Source: Methanomassiliicoccaceae archaeon (lineage in GTDB: Archaea; Thermoplasmatota; Thermoplasmata; Methanomassiliicoccales; Methanomethylophilaceae). From it: a stretch of 5,631 bases of DNA. A program made the position numbers and the translations under genes. The stretch lies in assembly GCA_009776695.1 (NCBI GenBank), contig WRNI01000074.1, positions 1 through 5,631 of the forward strand. Direction: 5' to 3'. Positions within the stretch are counted from its first letter, which is position 1; each line of letters begins with the position of its first letter. Below, in pieces: positions 1 to 4,957 of this stretch. The notes below the pieces were generated by a model. It had not been told where the DNA came from. It was given only the letters and a program-made list of their open reading frames with translations, and did not search any database.

Positions 1-1
1 C

Positions 2-796
2 TTCGGCGGCTCGCGGAGGCCGAAGAACGCGCCCGCGCAGGGCGAGTCGTTACGTTATGACGTGAAGATAACGATGACCGACGTCCTCAACGGAAGGACG
101 GAGGAGATACAGGTGCCCAAAACGCATATATGCGGCGACTGCAGCGGTACCGGGGGCAAGGACGGTAAAGTAAGCACATGCGAACAATGCGGAGGCTCCG
201 GTCAGGTGCAGATGGTGCGCACCACCCCGTTCGGAAGGATGGCATCCGTCGCCGACTGTCCGAAATGCGGAGGCTCCGGGCGCACGTACAAAGAACGATG
301 TCCCAAGTGCCGCGGTTCCGGACGGATATCAAGAACTAACGTTGTCAGTGTCGCGATACCCAAGGGCGCCGAGGACGGGATGCGGCTGCGTCTTCAGGGA
401 GAGGGCGACGCGGGCCACAACGGAGGCCCCGCCGGCGATCTCTATGTGATCGTTCACGTGAAGGAAGATAAAAGATTCGAGCGTGAGGGCATCAATCTGT
501 GGGCGGACATCGTAACAACGTATCCGCGTCTCGTGCTCGGAGGAACGGAGGACGTTACGACAATAGACGGCGAGACCGCGAAAGTGACAATACCTCCGGG
601 AACCCAGGTGGGCGCCGTTCTGAGACTTTCAGGCAAAGGATTGCCGAAGTTCAGAGGGAATTCAAGGGGCGATATGTTCCTGCGTGTCGGGATAACCGTT
701 CCGGTCAAAGTATCGGAAGAAGAAAAAGAATGTCTCAGAAAACTCGATGACAAAGCGGGAAATCCGAAAAGATCGAAAGGATTCTTCAAAAAGTAA
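2..796 (+). CDS. dnaJ: Chaperone protein DnaJ (Hsp40), C-terminal part, 5' truncated by window
   Basis: Co-chaperone that stimulates the DnaK ATPase and delivers unfolded clients in the cytoplasm. The open frame reaches the left edge: the residues before the GTG at 62 read FGGSRRPKNAPAQGESLRYD, which matches the end of the Gly/Phe region and the start of the first substrate-binding domain, so GTG 62 is not the true start. Counting from base 2, 264 residues are visible. All four CxxCxGxG zinc motifs are intact: CGDCSGTG (from residue 44), CEQCGGSG (60), CPKCGGSG (86) and CPKCRGSG (100). Beta-rich C-terminal domains I and II follow, with the typical PPGTQVGAVLRLSGKGLP and RGDMFLRV signatures. 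The J domain with its HPD motif lies outside the window, about 100 residues upstream. The gene ends in a lysine-rich tail and a TAA stop. The full zinc region argues for type I DnaJ rather than CbpA. A grpE-dnaK-dnaJ cluster to the left is likely but not visible. Confidence 0.96.
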   Translation, partial: FGGSRRPKNAPAQGESLRYDVKITMTDVLNGRTEEIQVPKTHICGDCSGTGGKDGKVSTCEQCGGSGQVQMVRTTPFGRMASVADCPKCGGSGRTYKERCPKCRGSGRISRTNVVSVAIPKGAEDGMRLRLQGEGDAGHNGGPAGDLYVIVHVKEDKRFEREGINLWADIVTTYPRLVLGGTEDVTTIDGETAKVTIPPGTQVGAVLRLSGKGLPKFRGNSRGDMFLRVGITVPVKVSEEEKECLRKLDDKAGNPKRSKGFFKK

Positions 797-800
797 AGTA

Positions 801-840
801 TTCAAAAATTTAAATTTTGAAAAATGAAAAAGATTTAAGA
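801..840. terminator. AT-rich palindrome and T/A tracts between convergent genes
   Basis: Five bases after the dnaJ stop lies a palindrome, TTCAAAA-ATTTAAA-TTTTGAA (801-821), with 7-base arms. A-rich sequence follows to about 840, which reads as T runs (TCTTTTTCATTTTTC) on the minus strand. Archaeal transcription commonly ends at T-rich tracts, so this could end the minus-strand membrane-protein transcript. It may also serve dnaJ, although the plus strand lacks a long T run. The assignment rests on position and composition only. Confidence 0.45.
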
Positions 841-870
841 TCGGGGCCGTCCCTGATGTTTACTGCATAC

Positions 871-1248
871 TTATGTTCCGAAATATCTTCTGACGTTCTC
901 TCTCATGAAGTAATATATCAGTGCGATCGTAATGAGCAGCATGATAACACCGATAGGGAACGACAATATCCCGTCGATGGCGTTGATCACTAGGAATATC
1001 ATGGCAAGGTACCATCCGATGCCCATGCCCTTCCACATGAAGTATGCGACCGCCAGCACAAGCAATCCGATTATTATGGCGATGACACCGATCGCCGTCG
1101 TCAGATCACCAAAATCAACGATGTCCGCCAGGATATCTTTTATGGTCTCTTCCATGGCTATGCATAATATTCCGAGTAACAGTACCAGAAGTCCGTACAA
1201 GGTCAGCAGTATGCAAATTATTGACAAAAATGTAGGTCTTTCTGCCAT
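871..1248 (-). CDS. Small four-helix integral membrane protein, function unknown
   Basis: Encodes 125 residues that are almost entirely hydrophobic. Four likely membrane spans can be read at about residues 7-31, 50-72, 77-97 and 98-114. A short acidic amphipathic stretch (EETIKDILADIVDFGD) sits between the first two, and a basic, presumably cytoplasmic tail (MRENVRRYFGT) closes the protein. The layout resembles small archaeal and bacterial membrane proteins that end in a tyrosine-rich last helix followed by a V-x-x-YF tail (DUF2127/DUF7144-like), but I cannot assign a family with certainty and no enzymatic motif is visible. The start is supported by a TATA-like box about 26 bases upstream and by the absence of a Shine-Dalgarno, which suggests a leaderless transcript. 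It stops with TAA and converges on dnaJ. The 57-base gap and its own promoter suggest it is transcribed independently of the 357-residue gene upstream. Confidence 0.85.
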   Translation of the reverse strand: MAERPTFLSIICILLTLYGLLVLLLGILCIAMEETIKDILADIVDFGDLTTAIGVIAIIIGLLVLAVAYFMWKGMGIGWYLAMIFLVINAIDGILSFPIGVIMLLITIALIYYFMRENVRRYFGT

Positions 1249-1267
1249 GCGGTTAAAGTCACCGTTC

Positions 1268-1280
1268 TTGTATAAATAAG
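1268..1280 (-). promoter_or_regulatory. TATA box for the membrane-protein gene, probably leaderless
   Basis: On the minus strand this reads CTTATTTATACAA. Its centre lies about 26 bases before the ATG at 1248, so the expected transcription start coincides with the start codon. The sequence between (GAACGGTGACTTTAACCGC) has no Shine-Dalgarno, which fits leaderless initiation. Confidence 0.55.
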
Positions 1281-1305
1281 CGACCTAGATTTTTACCGCG
1301 TACCA

Positions 1306-2379
1306 TCACAGTTTGGCCAGATCGTACAGCGCTTCCATCGCGTTCCTGTATCCTACCCTTACCGCATTTATATCATTGGCGCCGAACGTGTACGTCGCTC
1401 CCTTTCCAGAATAATCGCCAATTTTTGATACGGCTGCGATATCGATACCTTTCTTCGAAAGCGCAAGAACGCCGCTTTCGGCGGCCTTGCGGACGATGTC
1501 CTCATATCTGAGATGGCCGCCGTCACGTATCTCGTCCTCGATACCGTTGGACTGGAACGCCAATATTATGACGGCCTCAAGCAGTCTTCTCATTACCAAT
1601 GCGCAAGCATCGAACGAACCGTCCCTGTAGGACGAGTTTATTTGTTTTATCATCTTATCAAGACCGTCGCGCCTGCCGCAGAATCTTTCCTCAGATATGA
1701 TCTCGGCGTCCGCCGGGGCGGCGTTCGGGGTCTTGCTTTGAGAAACGTCCGTCCAGATGCCGGCGTATCTCGCGTCAAGCGAGCCGAGGACGCCCGGTAC
1801 GAACTCTAGCGCTCCCTCGATGCCGTGCACGCGGAACGATGAATGTTTACGGGTCATCTTCTCCAGTGTTGTCCTATCGGGCATCGGAAGCCCCGCCCTG
1901 CCGTAAAGGTCAAGCATATCGCGGGCGATGAACGATCTCGTTCCGCTGCTTTTTGTTAGGTAATAACAAAGCAGCTCGAACGCTTCCGCGTCCGTACGTG
2001 ACGCGAGACCGCATGCGTCGGCGAAGTCCATCAGCTGCACTTGTCCTTTCGACGCCGCCGCGGCCGGTGACGCCGGCGATGCCGTCACGGACCACAGATG
2101 CCCGTACTTCCTGTCAAAGGTATCAAGAACGCCGTACGCGAAACGTAACGTCCCTTCGATGCCGTACGGCTTGAACAGCGGATGCTTCTTTGTCTGCTTC
2201 TCCAGCGATGACCTGTCCGGCGCCGTAAGACCGGCCTCTCCGTACAGGTCCATCATCTTCTTCACCGAGAAGGAGATATTTCCGGTCTCTTTGACCCTGT
2301 AATAACAAAGGAGCTCGAACACCTCTATCTCGCTCTTCGAGCCCATGTCACAGGCATCCACAAAATCGATCAGCTGCAT
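1306..2379 (-). CDS. Tandem-repeat protein with C-terminal HEPN/DUF4145-like helical domain, function unknown
   Basis: Encodes 357 residues that I cannot assign to a named family. Residues 2-96 and 115-209 are two copies of one domain and align without gaps. By hand count 50 of 95 positions match, including QL-DF-DAC, FELLCYY, DLYG-AGL, PDR--LEK, GIEG and the closing W. Each copy looks mainly helical, with a glycine/proline turn and a short strand-like end, as in a winged-helix fold. An Ala/Pro/Ser linker (about 98-112) joins them. The C-terminal part (about 231-357) has a helix (INSSYRDGSFDACALVMRR, then LLEAVI) and a late IGDYSGKGATYTF segment. These resemble the helices and the RNA-facing turn of HEPN/DUF4145-type domains, but no R-x4-6-H catalytic motif is present, so any nuclease activity is doubtful. 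No signal peptide or membrane span is seen, so it is probably cytoplasmic. The ATG is supported by GAGGT six bases upstream. It stops with TGA. A nucleic-acid-linked or defence-related role is speculation. Confidence 0.85.
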   Translation of the reverse strand: MQLIDFVDACDMGSKSEIEVFELLCYYRVKETGNISFSVKKMMDLYGEAGLTAPDRSSLEKQTKKHPLFKPYGIEGTLRFAYGVLDTFDRKYGHLWSVTASPASPAAAASKGQVQLMDFADACGLASRTDAEAFELLCYYLTKSSGTRSFIARDMLDLYGRAGLPMPDRTTLEKMTRKHSSFRVHGIEGALEFVPGVLGSLDARYAGIWTDVSQSKTPNAAPADAEIISEERFCGRRDGLDKMIKQINSSYRDGSFDACALVMRRLLEAVIILAFQSNGIEDEIRDGGHLRYEDIVRKAAESGVLALSKKGIDIAAVSKIGDYSGKGATYTFGANDINAVRVGYRNAMEALYDLAKL

Positions 2380-2383
2380 AACG

Positions 2384-2390
2384 TAACCTC
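2384..2390 (-). promoter_or_regulatory. Shine-Dalgarno for the tandem-repeat protein
   Basis: On the minus strand the sequence before the start reads AGAGGTTACGTTATG. The GAGGT core is six bases from the ATG, which supports the start at 2379. This differs from the neighbouring genes that appear leaderless. Confidence 0.5.
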
Positions 2391-2442
2391 TGAAGCGGTC
2401 AATGCCTTATCCCGTTAATACCATTTGCGCACAGCTGAGCGG

Positions 2443-2451
2443 AATTATAAT
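2443..2451 (-). promoter_or_regulatory. Possible TATA box for the tandem-repeat gene, abutting the tRNA 3' end
   Basis: On the minus strand this reads ATTATAATT and starts at the last base of the encoded tRNA CCA end. A start about 25 bases downstream (near 2420) would give a leader of about 40 bases carrying the Shine-Dalgarno at 2384-2390. A TGCGCA palindrome (2426-2431) lies just before the predicted start. Read-through from the tRNA is an alternative. Confidence 0.35.
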
Positions 2452-2537
2452 GGCGCCGAGAGGGAGATTTGAACTCCCGAGGCGTTGCCGCCAGTGGTTT
2501 TCGAGACCACCACCTTACCGGACTAGATTACCTCGGC
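2451..2537 (-). tRNA. tRNA-Ser (anticodon CGA), CCA end encoded
   Basis: Read on the minus strand, the 87 bases fold as a class II tRNA. The acceptor stem is GCCGAGG with TCTCGGC (seven pairs, the last a G-U), followed by discriminator G and an encoded CCA. The anticodon arm is GTGGT-CTCGAAA-ACCAC, giving anticodon CGA, which reads UCG serine codons. A long variable arm with stem GGCG/CGCC and loop GCAA is diagnostic of serine or leucine tRNAs, and the anticodon plus discriminator G settle on serine. The T arm is GGGAG-TTCAAAT-CTCCC. The D stem is three pairs (ATC/GGT) with GG in its loop. No intron is present. It decodes UCG, complementing a tRNA-Ser(GGA/UGA) set elsewhere. Confidence 0.97.
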
Positions 2538-2560
2538 ACTGTCCTGCGTGAGGAACTTCG

Positions 2561-2571
2561 CATATATTTAC
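2561..2571 (-). promoter_or_regulatory. TATA box for tRNA-Ser
   Basis: On the minus strand this reads GTAAATATATG, an archaeal-type TATA element. It is centred about 29 bases before the 5' base of the mature tRNA (2537), so transcription would start a few bases before the tRNA and leave a short 5' leader for RNase P. Confidence 0.6.
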
Positions 2572-2589
2572 ATTTGTTCCTTCTGCGCC

Positions 2590-2667
2590 GTGCGCACACG
2601 GATGCATGCAATCAGTTTTATTACGGTTGCCACTATACATAGGCTGGTGCGCATGCATGTGCGCACC
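2590..2667. repeat. Clustered GTGCGCA(C) palindromes upstream of purH
   Basis: TGCGCA occurs at 2591-2596, 2648-2653 and 2660-2665. The first and third are inside the 8-base palindrome GTGCGCAC. ATGCAT follows the first two copies (2602-2607 and 2653-2658). The first copy is also the centre of a CCGTG-CGCA-CACGG inverted repeat (2589-2602). The copies bracket the likely purH TATA elements, as expected for a repressor operator, but no regulator is known to me for this motif. TGCGCA also occurs inside coding sequence in this window (about 216-221 and 1600-1605), so the motif is not exclusive to this region. Confidence 0.4.
2616..2641 (+). promoter_or_regulatory. Candidate purH TATA boxes
   Basis: Two AT-rich elements could bind TBP: TTTTATTA (about 2616-2623) and CTATACATA (2633-2641). 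The first would place the transcript start near 2645, just before the inverted repeat in the leader. The second would place it near 2662, so the upstream hairpin arm would not be transcribed. The sequence alone does not decide between them. Confidence 0.4.
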
Positions 2668-2679
2668 TCCCCGGAGGAG
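2646..2679 (+). promoter_or_regulatory. purH leader: overlapping inverted repeats and Shine-Dalgarno
   Basis: Positions 2646-2653 (GGTGCGCA) and 2660-2667 (TGCGCACC) form a perfect 8-bp inverted repeat with a 6-base loop. Immediately after, CCTCC (2666-2670) is complementary to the Shine-Dalgarno GGAGG (2673-2677). The two structures share bases 2666-2667, so they cannot form together. The first would free the ribosome site and the second would mask it. GGAGG lies seven bases before the CTG at 2685, ideal spacing, and this is what fixes that codon as the start of purH. Whether RNA folding or protein binding to DNA is the functional reading is open. Confidence 0.5.
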
Positions 2680-2684
2680 TTCAA

Positions 2685-4232
2685 CTGGCAGCAATAAAGA
2701 GAGCGCTTATCAGCGTGTCCGACAAGGAAGGTATCGCAGAGTTTGCAAAGGCATTGTCCGAAATGAACGTCGAACTCATATCAACGGGCGGTACGTACAA
2801 GATGCTGAAGGACAGCGGGCTTGATGTCAAGGAAGTTTCTCAGATAACCGGATTCCCGGAGATGCTTGACGGCCGCGTCAAGACATTGCATCCGAACGTG
2901 CACGCCGGCATACTGGCGAAGAGGGACGATCAAGATCACATGAACAAGATAAAGGAGATGAACATCGGGAAGATAGACATGGTCGTTGTGAATCTCTATC
3001 CGTTCAAAGAGACGGTGCTCAGCAAAGCCTCGCTTGACGATATCGTTGAGAACATAGACATCGGCGGGCCGAGCATGATACGCGCGGCAGCGAAGAACTA
3101 CGGCCATGTGGCGGTGATAACGCACCCGGGGCAATACAATGACGTTCTTGAACAGCTGAGGGAGAACGGCTCGCTTGATGTTACGTTATTGTCAAGGCTG
3201 ATGGCCGAAGCGTTCGTCATGACGGCGAACTACGACGCGATGATCGCCTCCGTGATGCATAGGCAGTTCTGCCACGGTTTCCCGGACTCGCTGCCTATGC
3301 CCTCGGAGAAGGTCATGGACCTCAGGTACGGCGAGAATCCCAATCAGAAAGCGGCGTTCTACAGAGATCCGTTCACCTCGGGGACGACGGTCGCAAGGTC
3401 GGAACAGCTTCACGGTAAGGAATTGTCATTCAATAACATCTTAGACCTGGATAAATCGCTGGACATCGCGATGGATTTTGAAAGACCGACGGCCGTCGTG
3501 ATGAAACATACGAACCCGTGCGGTCTCGCGTCCGCCGATAACATCTACGACGCATTCGTGACGTCATACGCGGTCGATCCGTTATCGGCGTACGGCTGCG
3601 TGATATGCCTGAACAGAATTTGTGACGTTCGTACAGCGGAGGAGATCGCAAAATATTTTGTCGAAGCTGTCATAGCGCCTGATTTCGAAGGCGGTGCGCT
3701 TGAAACGCTGACAAAGAAGAAGAATATACGTCTTCTCAGGACGAACTCGCCGATATCACCGTCGGAAAGGCGGAGAGAGAACAAGATCAAGAAGATATAC
3801 GGCGGCCTTCTCGTTCAGACGGACGAGGATATTGTCATAGATACCACCACATTGAAAGTCGTGACAAAGCGTGCTCCCAGCGAAGATGAGCTGAAGGCTC
3901 TCGGCTTCGCCTGGAAGCTGGCAAAGCATGTAACATCGAACGCCGTCGTCTATGTGAAGGAGGAGCGGGCCGTCGGTATAGGCGCGGGCCAGATGAGCCG
4001 TGTCGATTCGGCGATGATCGCAAGGGTGAAAGGCGGCGACGGCACGAAAGGAAGCGTAATGGCATCGGACGCGTTCTTCCCGTTCCGCGACGGCGTTGAT
4101 GAAGCGGCGAAAGCGGGCGTCACGGCGATAATACAGCCGGGCGGGTCGATAAGAGATCAGGAAGTGATCGATGCCGCCGATGAGCACAATATGGCGATGA
4201 TATTCACGGGATGCCGTGTGTTCCGTCACTGA
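2685..4232 (+). CDS. purH: Bifunctional AICAR formyltransferase / IMP cyclohydrolase
   Basis: Catalyses the last two steps of IMP synthesis in the cytoplasm: formylation of AICAR with 10-formyl-tetrahydrofolate (or an archaeal equivalent) and ring closure to IMP. From CTG 2685 it encodes 515 residues, the usual PurH length. The N-terminal IMP cyclohydrolase domain has KRALISVSDKEG (5-16), STGGT (33-37) and DGRVKTLHP (62-70). The formyltransferase domain has LRYGENPNQ (213-221), the catalytic KH of MKHTNPCG (274-275), GIGAGQMSRVDSA, ASDAFFPF and QPGGSIRD (484-491). An in-frame TAG at 2640-2642 and the lack of ATG leave only CTG 2685 or GTG 2715. GTG would delete the first strand of the cyclohydrolase domain and is 37 bases from the Shine-Dalgarno. 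Odd points: SAYGCVICLNR and TGCRVFRH differ from the usual SAFGGIIALNR and TG-RHFRH. Many archaea instead use PurP and PurO, so this bacterial-type enzyme may have been acquired by transfer. The stop is TGA. Confidence 0.96.
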   Translation: MAAIKRALISVSDKEGIAEFAKALSEMNVELISTGGTYKMLKDSGLDVKEVSQITGFPEMLDGRVKTLHPNVHAGILAKRDDQDHMNKIKEMNIGKIDMVVVNLYPFKETVLSKASLDDIVENIDIGGPSMIRAAAKNYGHVAVITHPGQYNDVLEQLRENGSLDVTLLSRLMAEAFVMTANYDAMIASVMHRQFCHGFPDSLPMPSEKVMDLRYGENPNQKAAFYRDPFTSGTTVARSEQLHGKELSFNNILDLDKSLDIAMDFERPTAVVMKHTNPCGLASADNIYDAFVTSYAVDPLSAYGCVICLNRICDVRTAEEIAKYFVEAVIAPDFEGGALETLTKKKNIRLLRTNSPISPSERRRENKIKKIYGGLLVQTDEDIVIDTTTLKVVTKRAPSEDELKALGFAWKLAKHVTSNAVVYVKEERAVGIGAGQMSRVDSAMIARVKGGDGTKGSVMASDAFFPFRDGVDEAAKAGVTAIIQPGGSIRDQEVIDAADEHNMAMIFTGCRVFRH

Positions 4233-4414
4233 TCCGCGTCGTCATCGGGAAGTATCGGAAGACCTTGGGCCTTCCTCTTCATGTGGCCTCCCGGTCCTCC
4301 TCTTTCTTTTCTTGCCTTTTCAATGCACTCGTCGGAATCGCAGACGAATGCCGCGAACACGAAATTTGTTGCAGTTTTTCCGCAGAACTGACATTTGTGA
4401 TCCTCAATTCTCAT
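4226..4414 (-). CDS. Small zinc-finger-like protein (62 aa), function unknown
   Basis: Short protein whose N-terminal half has two cysteine pairs, CQFC (8-11) and CDSDEC (25-30), separated by a hydrophobic strand-like stretch (TNFVFAAFV). This is the pattern of a treble-clef or zinc-ribbon fold binding one zinc. The second half is basic and glycine-rich (KARKERGGPGGHMKRKAQG), could contact nucleic acid, and ends in an acidic tail (DDDADQ). I do not recognise a named family, and the partner is unknown. The frame is judged real because of the ordered cysteine spacing, the ATG preceded by GGGGTG, and its position filling the gap between purH and hdrC. Its 3' end overlaps purH by 7 bases tail to tail, and it is divergent from hdrC across 78 bases. 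A TATA-like ATTTACAT at 4436-4443 is 26 bases before the ATG. It stops with TGA. Confidence 0.72.
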   Translation of the reverse strand: MRIEDHKCQFCGKTATNFVFAAFVCDSDECIEKARKERGGPGGHMKRKAQGLPILPDDDADQ

Positions 4415-4435
4415 GCACCCCGTAACGATATACGA

Positions 4436-4473
4436 ATGTAAATCTGTTTCTTCGCTGCGAAGGATTGATAAAT
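4436..4473. promoter_or_regulatory. Divergent promoters for the zinc protein and hdrCB
   Basis: Minus strand: ATTTACAT (4436-4443) is centred 26 bases before the ATG at 4414. Plus strand: TTGATAAAT (4465-4473) is centred about 24 bases before the hdrC ATG at 4493. Both spacings suggest leaderless or nearly leaderless transcripts. hdrC has only a weak AAGGG three bases before its start, and the zinc gene has GGGGTG one base before its start, so neither has a well-placed Shine-Dalgarno. Confidence 0.45.
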
Positions 4474-4492
4474 CGGATGTGCTAATAAGGGC

Positions 4493-4957
4493 ATGCTCAG
4501 GACGGCCGGTGATATCGTATCGTCATTCTCGTTATCATCATGCATACGGTGCGGCGTATGCGACAGCGTATGTCCAAGCGGCCGCAACGGCGGCATTCAT
4601 CCCGATTCCGTGATATACGCGCTTATTGACGCGGATACGTCATCGTCCGCGTCGGAACTCAGAATGAACGTCTGGAAATGCCTGATGTGCCACAGGTGCT
4701 CCATGAACTGTCCCGAAGAGATAGACGTGACCGGCGCCATACGCTCGTTAAGATATCTGGAGACGGCATCCGGCGAATTCCCGAGAAGGTTCATGAAGGC
4801 GAGCGGGACGCTCGCGGAGGAAGGCCGCGCGTTCCCCGTGAACGACGCGGTGAACAAAAGAAGAGCGGAATTGGGACTCGAAGCGATAAACAGGGACGAC
4901 GGATCGGTAGCCGAAATAAGGAAGATAATATCAGGGACGGGGTTCCGCCATGAGTGA
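4493..4957 (+). CDS. hdrC: CoB-CoM heterodisulfide reductase subunit C (two [4Fe-4S] ferredoxin domain)
   Basis: Electron-transfer subunit of the soluble heterodisulfide reductase, passing electrons from HdrA to the catalytic HdrB during reduction of CoM-S-S-CoB, the last step of methanogenesis. Encodes 154 residues. Two [4Fe-4S] motifs are complete: CIRCGVCDSVCPSG (cysteines 17, 20, 23, 27) and WKCLMCHRCSMNCPEEI (cysteines 62, 65, 68, 72). They are followed by the typical helical tail with RRAELGLEAI and a closing TGF. Its length and tail match stand-alone HdrC rather than fused HdrD or glycolate oxidase GlcF. The start follows an in-frame TAA at 4469-4471 and fits a leaderless promoter. It overlaps hdrB by 8 bases (shared ATGAGTGA), a sign of translational coupling. 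No hdrA is visible in the window. Confidence 0.93.
   Translation: MLRTAGDIVSSFSLSSCIRCGVCDSVCPSGRNGGIHPDSVIYALIDADTSSSASELRMNVWKCLMCHRCSMNCPEEIDVTGAIRSLRYLETASGEFPRRFMKASGTLAEEGRAFPVNDAVNKRRAELGLEAINRDDGSVAEIRKIISGTGFRHE

Noticed and set aside
87..789. Open frames antisense to and in another frame of dnaJ (87-332 -, 454-789 -, 499-750 +)
   Set aside because: They are shadows of the conserved dnaJ frame; their translations are rich in Arg/Ser/Pro with no recognisable domain.
932..1279. Plus-strand frame of 115 codons opposite the membrane protein
   Set aside because: A mirror of the hydrophobic gene (many Met/Ile/Ser); the minus strand has the promoter, stop context and clear membrane helices.
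1306..2379. Toxin or defence nuclease call for the tandem-repeat protein
   Set aside because: The R-x4-6-H motif is absent (only R-x3-H at 285-289) and no antitoxin partner is adjacent, so only a domain-like resemblance is reported.
2538..2684. Known purine riboswitch or attachment site next to the tRNA
   Set aside because: No purine aptamer core is visible, and no duplicated tRNA 3' end, integrase gene or direct repeat was found.
2715..2717. GTG 2715 as the purH start
   Set aside because: It lacks a nearby Shine-Dalgarno and would remove conserved N-terminal residues of the cyclohydrolase domain.
2781..4229. Minus-strand and other-frame open reading frames inside purH, the longest 157 codons
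   Set aside because: They overlap an unmistakable PurH frame, are Arg/His-rich, and have no family signature.
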